A stretch of DNA of 64,000 nt from Crateriforma conspicua (GCF_007752935.1 NZ_CP036319.1:6490501-6554500), one strand, 5' to 3'. Numbered from the stretch's first letter, positions 18,752 through 29,029 are shown. Notes: a model not told the origin generated them from the letters alone. Made by a program: numbers and translations.

Positions 18752-20950
18752 ATGAAACTTCGCGACGATCTTCCCGCCTCCATTTCGGTCTTTTTGGTGG
18801 CGTTGCCCTTGTGTCTGGGGATCGCACTTGCGTCCAGCAGCGACGCGGTCCCCGTGCCGCTGATGAGCGGGCTGATCGCGGGCATCATCGGTGGAATCGT
18901 GGTGGGTTCGATCAGCGGATCGCACACCAGTGTCAGCGGTCCGGCGGCCGGCTTGGTTGCGATCGTGATTGCCCAAACCGAAGCGTTGGGATCGTTCGAG
19001 GCGTTTGTCCTGGCCGTTTCGCTGGCCGGCGTGATCCAAATTTTCTTAGGCGCGATGCGGGCCGGCGTCATTGCCTATTACTTTCCGTCCAGTGTGATTC
19101 GAGGCCTGCTGACGGCGATCGGCGTCATCCTGATTTTGAAACAATTGCCACACGCCGTGGGCTATGACCGCGATGCCGAAGGCGATTTCAGTTTCTTTCA
19201 AGCCGACGGTTACAACACGTTCACCGAACTGGGGCACATGTTCGAAGCGTTCAGCGTCACGGCCACGGTGATCAGCCTGGGATGCCTGTGCATTCTGGTT
19301 TTCTGGGAAAAACGCTTTTCCGGAAAGACTCCCATTCCCGGCCCCCTGGTGGCGGTCGTCGTGGGCACGCTGATCAACGAATTGGTCGGGCTGATCGCCC
19401 CCGACTATGCCCTGGGCGCAAGCCACCGAGTGCAACTTTCCGGCGGCGCCAATTCGTCGTCCAGCCTGTTTACGTTCCCTGATTTCAGTGCACTGCAAGA
19501 TCCCCAGCTGTATCTGGCTGCGGTCACCATCGCCTTGGTCGCATCGCTGGAAACATTGTTGAACTTGGAAGCGGTCGACCGCTTGGACACACAGAAACGC
19601 GTCAGCCCGGCCAACCGCGAACTGTACGCCCAAGGCATCGGCAATATCTGCAGCGGTATGATCGGTGGTCTGCCGGTGACCAGCGTGATCGTCCGCAGCA
19701 GCGCGAACGTGTACTCGGGAGCCAAGTCCAAAGCGTCCACGATCATGCACGGCATTTGGCTGGGCGGCACCGTGTTCACCATCCCCTGGTTGCTGGAACA
19801 GATTCCGTTGTCAGCTTTGGCCGCGATCCTATTGTTCACCGGTTACAAGCTGGCCAAACCGGCGATCTTTATGGACGCCTGGAACAAGGGATGGAACCAA
19901 TTCCTGCCGTTCGCCCTGACCGTGCTGGCAATCGTGTTCACCGATTTGCTGATCGGAATCGTCATTGGTTTGATCGTCGGTGTGATCTTTGTTCTTCGAT
20001 CGATGGAACGCACGCCATTTTTAAGCGAGCAAGAAAACCCGGTCACGGGAAATGTGACACGCTTGAAATTCGGTCAACACCTGACGTTCTTGAATCAATC
20101 CCGCGTCCGCAAAACGTTGGACAAGTTTGCCGAAGGCAGTCACCTGATTTTGGACGCCAGCAAAACCGAATACATCGACCCCGACGTCTTGGACACGATC
20201 CGTGACTTCCGCGATGTCAAAGCGCCCGCCAAAAAGATCGATGTCAGCTTTGTCGGCTTCCGTGATCGCTATGCGTTGGAAGACCGCAAGGGATACAGCG
20301 ATGTTGTGACCCAAGCCAAGCAAGCGGAATTGACACCGTTGGAAACGTTGAACTTGCTTCGCCGGGGCAACGACCGATTCTTATCTGGCGAAATGCTGGA
20401 ACGTGATTGGTCACACCAACGCGACCAAACATCCGAGGCTCAACACCCGATGGCCGCGCTGCTGGGGTGCATCGACAGTCGCGTCCCGGCGGAATTGGTC
20501 TTTGACGTCGGCATCGGTGACATCTTTTCCGTTCGTGTGGCCGGAAACGTGGTCAACGAAGATGTCCTGGGATCGCTGGAATACGCCGCAGAAGTCGGCG
20601 AAGTGAACCTGATCGTCGTCTTGGGACACACCCGGTGCGGTGCGGTTACCGCGGCTTGCCAAGGCGTCAAACTGGGCCATGTGACCGAGCTGATCGAAAA
20701 GATTTCGCCGATCGCGCAGAACGTCCGAAGCCACCATACGGGCGAAGAAGACGCCGAATTTGTCGATCAAGTTGCCAAGCAAAATGTTCTGCACGTGATC
20801 GACGAAATCATCCGTCGCAGCGAAATCATTGCGAACCTGATCAAAGAGGGCAAAGTCGATATCGTCGGCGGCATGTACCACCTAAAAGAAGGCCGTGTCG
20901 ATTTCTTCGGCGGCATGATCGAACGCCTCTCCGACACGGCGACCACTTGA
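18752..20950 (+). CDS. SulP anion transporter fused to beta-carbonic anhydrase
   Basis: Probable bicarbonate (or sulfate) transporter with a carbonic anhydrase on the cytoplasmic side. Residues 1-430 form about ten to twelve membrane helices of the SulP family, with SVSGPAAGL and the TSVIVRSSANVYSGAKSK region. Residues ~435-530 resemble a STAS domain (LILDASKTEYIDPDVLDTI). Residues ~545-725 are a beta-class carbonic anhydrase with zinc ligands C573-x-D575-x-R577 (CIDSR), H626 and C629 (HTRC). 732 residues agrees with known SulP-CA fusions. The arrangement suggests coupling of bicarbonate import to CO2/HCO3- interconversion. Confidence 0.94.
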   Translation: MKLRDDLPASISVFLVALPLCLGIALASSSDAVPVPLMSGLIAGIIGGIVVGSISGSHTSVSGPAAGLVAIVIAQTEALGSFEAFVLAVSLAGVIQIFLGAMRAGVIAYYFPSSVIRGLLTAIGVILILKQLPHAVGYDRDAEGDFSFFQADGYNTFTELGHMFEAFSVTATVISLGCLCILVFWEKRFSGKTPIPGPLVAVVVGTLINELVGLIAPDYALGASHRVQLSGGANSSSSLFTFPDFSALQDPQLYLAAVTIALVASLETLLNLEAVDRLDTQKRVSPANRELYAQGIGNICSGMIGGLPVTSVIVRSSANVYSGAKSKASTIMHGIWLGGTVFTIPWLLEQIPLSALAAILLFTGYKLAKPAIFMDAWNKGWNQFLPFALTVLAIVFTDLLIGIVIGLIVGVIFVLRSMERTPFLSEQENPVTGNVTRLKFGQHLTFLNQSRVRKTLDKFAEGSHLILDASKTEYIDPDVLDTIRDFRDVKAPAKKIDVSFVGFRDRYALEDRKGYSDVVTQAKQAELTPLETLNLLRRGNDRFLSGEMLERDWSHQRDQTSEAQHPMAALLGCIDSRVPAELVFDVGIGDIFSVRVAGNVVNEDVLGSLEYAAEVGEVNLIVVLGHTRCGAVTAACQGVKLGHVTELIEKISPIAQNVRSHHTGEEDAEFVDQVAKQNVLHVIDEIIRRSEIIANLIKEGKVDIVGGMYHLKEGRVDFFGGMIERLSDTATT

Positions 20951-21084
20951 CCGAAACGGCCCGCGACACCGACATCGCCCCGGCGTCACACCGGGCCGGG
21001 CCCTGCATGTCACTTCGCCGCGACGCCCACTTCGGCAATCTTTGATCCTTACCGTTCCCGCGACGCACGGGTATCCTGCGCCCC

Positions 21085-23364
21085 ATGGAAGTCTCTCAAC
21101 AATTGACCGACCGCCTCATGCAGTTGGTCCATACGGCCGAATATCGCCCCAGCAAACCGAAACACATCGCAGCCGCTTTGAAGCTGGATCCGGATGAGTA
21201 TCGCGAATTGCGGCGTGTCATCAAACAATTGGTCATCGAAGGCCGCTTGGTCTACGGCGGCAACCATTTGGTCATTCCGGCCAGTGCGTTCGAAGGCGGA
21301 TCGGACACTCTGCGCGGCAAGTTTCGCCGCGCCATGGGCGGCGGATTCGGGTTCGTCCGCCCCGGCGATGGCGGCAACGATCGTGACGCCGAAGTCCCCG
21401 ACGATATCTTTGTGCCACCCGGCAAAACGATGGGGGCCTTGGAAGGCGACATTGTCGAAGTCCGCATCGAACCCGGACGGCGTGGCGGCACCGAGGGCGA
21501 AGTCGTTCAGGTTCTGCAGCGGGTTCGCCGCCAGTTCACCGGCACGTTTCAAAACGAACAGGGATCTCCGGTCGTTTACCTGGATGGGACGCCGTACGAA
21601 CACCCGGTCCATGTCGGGGACGTTCGGGGGATGCCGTTGACGGCCGACGACAAAGTCTTTGTCGAACTGGTGGAATTCCCCGGTGAAGACGGCTTGGGCG
21701 GTGAAGCGGTCATCCTGGAACGACTGGGCACCAGCAAGAACCCTGCGATCGACACACTGTCGATCATGCGGCAATTTGCATTGCCCGACCACTTCCCCGA
21801 AGCGGTGTTAGACGACGCCCGCCAGGCCGCCGACGCTTTTGACGACGAATCGGTGCCGGACGACCGGCTGGACCTGACCGACAAACTGACGATCACCATC
21901 GACCCGCGTGACGCGCGTGATTTCGACGACGCGATCTCGCTGGAACGCGAAGACGGCCGTTGGCGATTGTGGGTCCACATCGCCGATGTCAGTCATTTCG
22001 TACGTCCCGGCGGCCCGCTGGACCGCGACGCCCAGAACCGTGCGACCAGTGTCTACCTGCCCGACCGCGTTGTACCGATGATCCCTGAAATCATCAGCAA
22101 CCATTTGGCCAGCTTGCAGCCGGAAAAGATGCGGCTGACCAAAACCGTCGAAATTGAATACACCGATGACCTGGTCATCACGCACACCGAAGTGCACAAC
22201 GCGGCGATCCGCAGTGACATGCGATTGAACTATGAACAAGTCGATCGCTTCTTGGCCGACCCGCTACAGCATCGCGGCAAATGGGGCGACGCGGTTTGCG
22301 ATCTGTTGTCACGGATGCATGAACTGGCGATGCACATCCGGCGACGTCGATTCAAATCGGGATCACTGTCGATGGACATGCCCGACATCAAACTGGATTT
22401 GGATCGCACCGGTAAAGTCAAAGGTGCCTATCTGGTCGAACACACCGAAAGCCACCAGATCATCGAAGAATTCATGCTGGCGGCCAACCAAGCGGTGGCA
22501 ACTTGGCTGGACGACCAAGAATTGAATTTCCTGCACCGCATTCACGCCCCGCCCGAGCGGCGCAAGTTGCGGCAACTGTCGACGTTCCTACAAGACCTGG
22601 GATTGACCAAACAGTCGGTTGAAAGCCGATTTGAAATCCAGGCGATCCTGGATGCCGTTGCGGGCAAGCCGCTTGAAAACGCGGTCAATTTTGCCGTGCT
22701 GAAAGCGATGAGCAAAGCGATCTACGCGCCCAACCGCGAAGGTCACTACGCCTTGGACATGGAACACTATTGTCACTTCACCAGCCCCATCCGTCGGTAT
22801 CCCGATTTGTCGGTGCACCGATTGGTCCAGCGATTGATTGAAAATCGTTCGCCTGCGAACGAAAGTTCACGTCCGGACGATTCGTTCGCCGAATTGGTCA
22901 AGCTCGGCCATCATTGCAGCGACATGGAACGCAACGCGCAACAGGCCGAACGGGAACTGATCGAACTGAAATTGCTGCACTTCTTGAAAAAGAAGGTTGG
23001 TGAAACGTTGTCCGCGGTCATCAGCCGCGTTTTCGCCGATGGGCTGCACGCGCGATGCATCAAATTACCGGTCGACGGATTCATTCCCGTCTCCAGTTTG
23101 CCCAAAGACCAGTACCGTTTTGAACGACGCGGTCAAATGATCGTCGGATTCAAAAAGGGGAACCAATTTCGCCTCGGCGACCAACTGACGGTGAAGATCG
23201 CAAACGTCGATCTACAGGACCGTCAATTGTTTTTGGAAGTGGTGACCAACCACAGTGCTTCATCGTCGGCGGATCGTCCGCGCGAGCGGAACAGCAAAAA
23301 ACCGAAATACAAAGCCAAGCGACAGACGGAACGGCGTGCGAAAAAGAAACGTCGCAAACGCTAA
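21085..23364 (+). CDS. rnr: Ribonuclease R
   Basis: 3'-5' exoribonuclease of the RNB family that degrades structured RNA and takes part in trans-translation quality control with tmRNA-SmpB. Order: an N-terminal winged-helix segment (~5-70), cold-shock domains (~75-220), the RNB catalytic domain with DPRDARDFDDAIS (metal-binding Asp cluster) and DMEHYCHFTSPIRRYPDL, then a C-terminal S1 domain (~640-720) and a very basic tail of Lys/Arg. 759 residues is typical. smpB is 18 kb upstream. The ATG lies at the beginning of the conserved N-terminal helix. Confidence 0.96.
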   Translation: MEVSQQLTDRLMQLVHTAEYRPSKPKHIAAALKLDPDEYRELRRVIKQLVIEGRLVYGGNHLVIPASAFEGGSDTLRGKFRRAMGGGFGFVRPGDGGNDRDAEVPDDIFVPPGKTMGALEGDIVEVRIEPGRRGGTEGEVVQVLQRVRRQFTGTFQNEQGSPVVYLDGTPYEHPVHVGDVRGMPLTADDKVFVELVEFPGEDGLGGEAVILERLGTSKNPAIDTLSIMRQFALPDHFPEAVLDDARQAADAFDDESVPDDRLDLTDKLTITIDPRDARDFDDAISLEREDGRWRLWVHIADVSHFVRPGGPLDRDAQNRATSVYLPDRVVPMIPEIISNHLASLQPEKMRLTKTVEIEYTDDLVITHTEVHNAAIRSDMRLNYEQVDRFLADPLQHRGKWGDAVCDLLSRMHELAMHIRRRRFKSGSLSMDMPDIKLDLDRTGKVKGAYLVEHTESHQIIEEFMLAANQAVATWLDDQELNFLHRIHAPPERRKLRQLSTFLQDLGLTKQSVESRFEIQAILDAVAGKPLENAVNFAVLKAMSKAIYAPNREGHYALDMEHYCHFTSPIRRYPDLSVHRLVQRLIENRSPANESSRPDDSFAELVKLGHHCSDMERNAQQAERELIELKLLHFLKKKVGETLSAVISRVFADGLHARCIKLPVDGFIPVSSLPKDQYRFERRGQMIVGFKKGNQFRLGDQLTVKIANVDLQDRQLFLEVVTNHSASSSADRPRERNSKKPKYKAKRQTERRAKKKRRKR

Positions 23365-23614
23365 TCGCCGACACGGGGGTGATTCCGCGCATCATCGTCC
23401 CGATGGCCCGTTCGGCTTTCCCCCCCAGGCATCGCGGCAATGTGAAATCGGGGGTAGGCGGTCGTGACGGGTCGTTTACACTGAATGCCCGAGGCGGCCG
23501 ATACGGTCGCCCCAACACTGATCCTTTCCATCACGGCAATTGATTCCTACGGCATCGCGATGAATTCATTGCGTTTGCTACGGCGATACCTTTGTGCACC
23601 CAGGACCAGCATTC

Positions 23615-24730
23615 ATGAATTTGGCCCCGGCCACCACGCCGTTAGATTCCTGGCACCGCCAAGCCGGTGGGAAAATGGTCGACTTTGCCGGCTACGCGCT
23701 GCCGGTTCAATACGCCGGGGGCGGAATCGTCGCCGAGCATCAAGCATGCCGCACAGCGGCGGCACTCTTTGACGTCTCGCACATGGGACGCCTGCGTTTC
23801 GATGGCGTGGGCAGCGAAGCGTTGCTGGATCACTTACTGACACGCCGCGTCAGTGACATGCCGGTTGGCCGAGTGCGATACGGATTGCTCTGTAATGCCG
23901 AAGGCGGTGTGTTGGACGACGTCCTGGTTTCACATCTGGAAACACCGTCCGGCCAGCGGTATCACCTGATGGTGGTCAACGCCAGCAACCGCCAAAAGAT
24001 TTGGAAATGGATCCAACCTCATTTGGACGATTTCCCCGGCGTCACACTGACCGACCGGACGGAATTGACCGCGATGATCGCTGTCCAAGGCCCCAAGGCT
24101 ATCGAACTGTGCGATCGCCTGTTCAAGGTGCCGCCGTCGCGTCTGAAGTATTACCGCGCCACGGTCACCGAACAGTTCCAGAAACCTGCGATCGTCAGCC
24201 GAACGGGTTACACCGGCGAAGACGGATTTGAATTGATCGTGCGTGCCGAAGACGCACCGCGTGTATGGGAAAACTTGTTGTTGGCCGGACGGGACCATGG
24301 CGTGATTGCGGCGGGTCTGGGCGCACGCGATACGCTGCGTTTGGAAGCCGGCATGCCATTGTACGGTCACGAATTGACCGAACAGATTGACCCGTTGTCG
24401 GCCGGACTTTCGTTCGCCTGCAACCTGAAGGACCGATCTTTCATCGGCGACGAAGCGCTGCGTCAGATTGCCGATCGCGGTCCCGAAAAGGTGCGCATTG
24501 GATTGTTGCCCGAAGGAAAACGTCCGGCCCGCGAAGGTTGTGACGTCGTTTCATCCGACGGCCAAGTGATCGGACGTGTCACCAGCGGCGCCCCATCGCC
24601 GACTCTGGGACGACCGATCGCGATGGCCAGCATCGATGCGGCCCAAGCCGACAACCAGCGATTCGAAATCGACATTCGCGGCAAACGCGTCGCGGCGATT
24701 CGGACCGCCCTGCCCTTCTACAAACGCTGA
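23615..24730 (+). CDS. gcvT: Glycine cleavage system T protein (aminomethyltransferase)
   Basis: Transfers the methylene group from the lipoyl arm of GcvH to tetrahydrofolate. Family features include KMVDFAGYALPVQY, AALFDVSHMGRLRF, GYTGEDGFEL and RDTLRLEAGMPLYGHE. 371 residues from the ATG at 23615, which has AGGA 9 bases upstream; a GTG at 23594 is the alternative. First gene of gcvT-gcvH-gcvPA-gcvPB, all on the + strand with gaps of 59, 144 and 79 bases. No glycine riboswitch core was recognised in the 250 bases upstream. Confidence 0.97.
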   Translation: MNLAPATTPLDSWHRQAGGKMVDFAGYALPVQYAGGGIVAEHQACRTAAALFDVSHMGRLRFDGVGSEALLDHLLTRRVSDMPVGRVRYGLLCNAEGGVLDDVLVSHLETPSGQRYHLMVVNASNRQKIWKWIQPHLDDFPGVTLTDRTELTAMIAVQGPKAIELCDRLFKVPPSRLKYYRATVTEQFQKPAIVSRTGYTGEDGFELIVRAEDAPRVWENLLLAGRDHGVIAAGLGARDTLRLEAGMPLYGHELTEQIDPLSAGLSFACNLKDRSFIGDEALRQIADRGPEKVRIGLLPEGKRPAREGCDVVSSDGQVIGRVTSGAPSPTLGRPIAMASIDAAQADNQRFEIDIRGKRVAAIRTALPFYKR

Positions 24731-24789
24731 ACCCCGCGCACACGCGTTCCCCCACGAATTCCGTTTTCAGATCTTTCAGGAGACCCAAG

Positions 24790-25182
24790 ATGGCCCGTGA
24801 CACATCCAAACTTCGCTACGCGGAAACTCATGAGTGGGTCGATGCCGGCGATGACGGCGTCGCAACGATCGGCATCTCCGCCTTCGCGATCGAACAGTTG
24901 AACGACTTGGTCTACATGGACCTGCCCGAAGTCGGAAAAGATGTCGCCGTGGGTGACGAAATCGGTGAAGTCGAATCGGTCAAAGCGGTCAGCCCTTTGT
25001 ACAGCCCGGTATCCGGACAGGTGGTCGAAGTTCACACCGAGTTGCCAGACAACTTGGACAACCTGAAAGAAGACCCATACGAATTCGGATGGATCATCAA
25101 GATCAAGATGACCGATGCGTCGGAGGTCGAAAACTTGATGGACCATGCGGCCTACGAAAAACAGTGCAGCGAAGCGGGCTGA
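24790..25182 (+). CDS. gcvH: Glycine cleavage system H protein
   Basis: Lipoyl-carrier protein that shuttles the aminomethyl intermediate between the P, T and L proteins. The lipoylation site K65 lies in GEVESVKAVSPLYSPVSG, and the fold signature YAETHEWV and GISAFAIEQLNDLVYM is complete. 130 residues, normal size. AGGAG lies 7 bases before the ATG. The nearby octanoyl/lipoate transferase and LipA are the expected modifying enzymes. Confidence 0.98.
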   Translation: MARDTSKLRYAETHEWVDAGDDGVATIGISAFAIEQLNDLVYMDLPEVGKDVAVGDEIGEVESVKAVSPLYSPVSGQVVEVHTELPDNLDNLKEDPYEFGWIIKIKMTDASEVENLMDHAAYEKQCSEAG

Positions 25183-25326
25183 CCCGCACCTCACAGGTTT
25201 GCCCGACTGGCTTGCCAGACACGGCTGCAATTCCGTCACAGCATTACGAAACGTCGGACAGGACGACCGACGCTCTGGTCAAGGAAGCGATCAAACACGC
25301 CTCTGAAAAACCTTTGCGACAGCGTC

Positions 25327-26697
25327 ATGGCCTATCTATTTCACACCGACGCCGACCGTGCACAAATGTTGGCATCGATCGGCGCCGATTCGGTCCAGCA
25401 GATCATCGACCAACAAGTCCCCCAAGATGTCCAGCTGCAGCGGTCGCTGAACCTGGGCGATGCGGCCGGTGAACTAACGCTTGAATCGGAGATGCGTCGG
25501 CTTGCCGCCCAAAACTCTTCGGCCTCCAGCCACGCGTGCTTCTTAGGTTGTGGCGCGTACGACCATTTCATCCCCGCAGCGGTCGATGAAATTGCATCTC
25601 GCGGCGAATACTACACCTCGTACACGCCGTATCAGGCCGAGGTCAGCCAGGGCAATCTGCAGGTGATGTTCGAATACGAAACTTTGATCACCCAAATCAC
25701 CGGATTAGCCGTCAGCAACGCCAGCCTATACGACGGTGGTTCGGCGGCCACCGAAGGCGTCCTGATGGCGTTGGCGTCGGTTCGCAACCGTGAAAAGGTC
25801 ATCACCAGCGAAGCCGTCCACCCGGAATACCGCGATATTCTGGAAGCCTATCTGAAAAACATCGGCGCCACTTTGGTCACGGTTCCCGTTGGTGACAACG
25901 GGGATTCGTCAGCGATCATTTCGGCCATCGATGAACAAACCGCCTGCGTGCTGATCCAGCACCCCAATTTCTTGGGGCGATTGGAAGACGTCACCGCCAT
26001 CGCCGATGCGGCACATTCCAAGGGCGCGTTGCTGGTTCAATCATTCGATCCGATCAGCACCGGATTGCTGAAACGCCCCGGTGACTTGGGGGCCGACATC
26101 GCGGTGGCGGAAGGCCAATGTCTGGGCAACCCATTGCAATATGGCGGTCCTTACCTGGGCATCATGGCGTGCCGCGAAGATCTGGTACGACGCCTGCCGG
26201 GGCGAATCGCCGGGCAAACCACCGACCGCCGCGGAAATCGCTGCTGGGTCCTGACGTTGCAAACGCGGGAACAACACATCCGTCGCGAAAAGGCGACCAG
26301 TAACATCTGCAGTAACCAAACGTTGCTGGCGTTGCGGGCGACCGTCTACCTCAGTTTGCTGGGCCCCGAAGGCCTACGCGAAACCGCGTCACACTGCCTG
26401 CGGAAAGCTGATTACGCCAAGCGACGCATCACCGCGTCGGACCGATTCGACATCGTCCACGACGGACCGGTGTTCAAGGAGTTCGTCGTCCGCGACCGAT
26501 CCGATGATGTCGACGGTTTGCTGCGGCATGCCGAATCCCAGGGCATCCTGGCCGGCGTTGCCTTGGGCCAGTTCGACCCGTCCATGAACGATTGCTTCCT
26601 CGTGGCGGTGACGGAAAAACGCAGCCGCGACGACATCGACCGGTTGGCCGCTGTCCTCTCCGACGCGCCCTGCCGTTCGGCCGTGGCATCCGCCTAG
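25327..26697 (+). CDS. gcvPA: Glycine dehydrogenase (decarboxylating) subunit 1
   Basis: N-terminal half of the split, two-subunit PLP-dependent P protein. Motifs: FLGCGAYDHFIPAAV, YTPYQAEVSQGNLQ, SLYDGGSAATEG, and the late GQTTDRRGNRCWVLTLQTREQHIRREKATSNICSNQ region (each cited only in part). 456 residues matches GcvPA of the thermophile/Gram-positive type rather than the ~950-residue fused P protein. Followed after 79 bases by its partner gcvPB. Confidence 0.97.
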   Translation: MAYLFHTDADRAQMLASIGADSVQQIIDQQVPQDVQLQRSLNLGDAAGELTLESEMRRLAAQNSSASSHACFLGCGAYDHFIPAAVDEIASRGEYYTSYTPYQAEVSQGNLQVMFEYETLITQITGLAVSNASLYDGGSAATEGVLMALASVRNREKVITSEAVHPEYRDILEAYLKNIGATLVTVPVGDNGDSSAIISAIDEQTACVLIQHPNFLGRLEDVTAIADAAHSKGALLVQSFDPISTGLLKRPGDLGADIAVAEGQCLGNPLQYGGPYLGIMACREDLVRRLPGRIAGQTTDRRGNRCWVLTLQTREQHIRREKATSNICSNQTLLALRATVYLSLLGPEGLRETASHCLRKADYAKRRITASDRFDIVHDGPVFKEFVVRDRSDDVDGLLRHAESQGILAGVALGQFDPSMNDCFLVAVTEKRSRDDIDRLAAVLSDAPCRSAVASA

Positions 26698-26776
26698 GCC
26701 GTCATGACGGCACCCGATCAAGCGTGCCACGCGTCTTCCATCTTCGCCATCCGGTTCCGAGTCATTTGTCCGCATC

Positions 26777-28243
26777 ATGCGAAACCAACAAGCCACCAAT
26801 CTGCTGTTTGAATTAAGCCGTCCCGGACGCCGTGCCCATCGGTTGGACGACCTGGACATTGATTCGCCAGACGTCGAACACTTGATTCCTGATGAACATC
26901 GGGCCGATCAACCACCACCGTTGCCGGAGTTGGCTGAGGGCGATGTCGTCCGTCACTTCGTCGGTTTATCGACGCTGAACATGAGCGTGGATACCCATTT
27001 TTATCCGCTGGGTTCCTGCACGATGAAGTACAACCCCAAGCGGAACGAACGCCTGGCATCGCTGCCCGGCATCCTTGATGTGCACCCGATGCAATCCGAA
27101 GGCACCACGCAAGGTTTGCTGGCGTTGTTGTATGACCTGCAAAACATGCTGGCGGAAATCAGCGGCCTGCCCGGTGTGTCGCTGCAACCTGCCGCCGGTG
27201 CGCACGGTGAACTGACTGCGTTGCTGGTGGCGGCTGCCTATTTCCGTGACTCCGGTGAAGACCGCAAAATCGTCTTGACGGCCGATTCGGCGCACGGCAC
27301 CAACCCGGCCAGCGCCCAGATGGCCGGATTCAAGACCAAGGCGGTCAAAAGCAATGCCGACGGTTTGGTCGACATGGACGATTTACGCGCCAAGCTGGAT
27401 GACCAAACGGCCGTCTTCATGTTGACCAACCCCAACACCTTGGGCTTGTTCGATTCACAGATCAAGGAAATCACCGACCTGGTGCACCAGGCGGGAGCCC
27501 TGATTTATTTGGACGGTGCCAACATGAATGCGATCCTTGGCATCACGCGGCCTGGTGATTTCGGCGCCGACCTGATGCACTTCAATCCACACAAGACGTT
27601 CTCCGGACCGCACGGTGGTGGTGGCCCAGGTGCCGGTCCGATTTGTGTTCGTGATTTCCTGGCGCCGTACCTGCCATCACCGATCGTTGATAAAGACGAT
27701 CAGGGAACGTACCGATTGCGACGACCGGACAGCAGCATTGGTCGTGTTCGCAGCTTCTTTGGCAATGTCGGCGTTTTGGTGCGGGCGTACCTTTACATCC
27801 GGACCTACGGTGGCGAAGGACTCCGTCGCGTCAGCGAAGACGCACTACTGGGTGCGAATTATTTGCTAAGCAAAGTCAAGCACATCATGGATGTTCCGCA
27901 CGGCGAACGCTGCATGCACGAATTCGTCGCATCGGCGACCAAGCTGAAGAAACAACATGGTTTATCAGCGATGGACCTGGCCAAGCGAATCCTGGACTAC
28001 GGATTTCATGCCCCCACCGTCTATTTCCCCCTGGTCGTCGATGAAGCCGTGATGATCGAACCGACCGAGACGGAAAGCAAAGAAACGCTGGACGCATTTG
28101 CCGAAGCACTGTTCCGAATCACCGAAGAAGCCGGCGACTTGGTTCACCAGGCGCCTCATACGACACGTATCAGCCGACCGGACGACGTGACCGCGGCGCG
28201 GCGTCCCGTGCTGCGGTGGCAGCCGAAATCCGAAACCGATTGA
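26777..28243 (+). CDS. gcvPB: Glycine dehydrogenase (decarboxylating) subunit 2
   Basis: C-terminal, PLP-binding half of the P protein. The Schiff-base lysine is K273 in NPHKTFSGPHGGGGPGAG, the usual glycine-rich context. The early segment STHFYPLGSCTMKYNPK-type (here VDTHFYPLGSCTMKYNP) is also diagnostic. 488 residues, normal. The stop is 3 bases before the next gene, so the two are cotranscribed. Confidence 0.97.
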   Translation: MRNQQATNLLFELSRPGRRAHRLDDLDIDSPDVEHLIPDEHRADQPPPLPELAEGDVVRHFVGLSTLNMSVDTHFYPLGSCTMKYNPKRNERLASLPGILDVHPMQSEGTTQGLLALLYDLQNMLAEISGLPGVSLQPAAGAHGELTALLVAAAYFRDSGEDRKIVLTADSAHGTNPASAQMAGFKTKAVKSNADGLVDMDDLRAKLDDQTAVFMLTNPNTLGLFDSQIKEITDLVHQAGALIYLDGANMNAILGITRPGDFGADLMHFNPHKTFSGPHGGGGPGAGPICVRDFLAPYLPSPIVDKDDQGTYRLRRPDSSIGRVRSFFGNVGVLVRAYLYIRTYGGEGLRRVSEDALLGANYLLSKVKHIMDVPHGERCMHEFVASATKLKKQHGLSAMDLAKRILDYGFHAPTVYFPLVVDEAVMIEPTETESKETLDAFAEALFRITEEAGDLVHQAPHTTRISRPDDVTAARRPVLRWQPKSETD

Positions 28244-28246
28244 TCG

Positions 28247-29029
28247 ATGACGGTCGCGAAACCTTTCTCGCTGCGATTGTTTCAACCCAGCGAATTTGAC
28301 GGCCCGACCAACATGGCCATCGATCAGGCGCTGTTGGAATCGGTCGCATCGGGTGCCCCCGGATGTCTTCGTTTCTACACCTGGAAGGGCCCGACACTTT
28401 CACTGGGATACTTTCAGTCGTCGGCCGACCGCCACGATCACGCACACAGTCGAAACATCGACTTGGTACGTCGCAGCAGCGGCGGCGGCGCGATCGTCCA
28501 CCATCGGGAATTGACGTACAGCCTGGTCGTCCCGCAACCCCGTCGGCAAGCGGCCACGCGAACCGATCTGTATGAAATCATGCACGGCAGCGTGACCGAC
28601 ATGCTTCGCGGGTATGGAATCTCCGCGGTCCGTTGGGCAAGCGTATCCAGGCCATCCGTGGTGCCGTTGCCGGCGGACGGGTCAACACCGTCACCTTTCC
28701 TTTGTTTCCAGCGACGCACCGACGAAGATCTGCTGGTGGCCGGCTACAAAGTGCTGGGTAGCGCCCAACGTCGCAGCGGTGACGCGGTGCTGCAACACGG
28801 CAGTCTGGTGCTGTCTGTCAGCCCACACGCCCCTGAATTACCGGGAATTGCCGAGCTGTCGGGGACCCGGCTGACGGCAACAGAAATCGCCGATCGATGG
28901 TGCGCAACGCTGGCCGAAAACCAGCATTGGCGGTTCCAGGAAGCCGAAATCCCCGCGTCGGTAGTTGACCGAGCCGCAATCATCCGCGACCAAAGATTCG
29001 ACGAATCTTCTTGGACACACCGCCGCTAA
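28247..29029 (+). CDS. Octanoyltransferase LipM-like / lipoate-protein ligase A family
   Basis: Biotin/lipoate ligase-fold protein that attaches octanoyl or lipoyl groups to E2/H domains. Signature RRSSGGGAIVHHRELTYSL (the RR.GGGA.....G/E.TYS loop) is present, as are the lysine in YKVLGSAQRR (K168) and LQHGSL. C153 in FLCFQRRTDEDL sits where LipM-type octanoyltransferases carry their catalytic cysteine, which favours LipM over an ATP-using LplA. 260 residues. The start is 3 bases after the gcvPB stop, linking it to GcvH as substrate. LipA at 1412-2335 could then insert sulfur. Confidence 0.85.
   Translation: MTVAKPFSLRLFQPSEFDGPTNMAIDQALLESVASGAPGCLRFYTWKGPTLSLGYFQSSADRHDHAHSRNIDLVRRSSGGGAIVHHRELTYSLVVPQPRRQAATRTDLYEIMHGSVTDMLRGYGISAVRWASVSRPSVVPLPADGSTPSPFLCFQRRTDEDLLVAGYKVLGSAQRRSGDAVLQHGSLVLSVSPHAPELPGIAELSGTRLTATEIADRWCATLAENQHWRFQEAEIPASVVDRAAIIRDQRFDESSWTHRR

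Noticed and set aside
23365-23614. Glycine riboswitch upstream of gcvT
   Set aside because: The conserved aptamer cores were not found in this leader.
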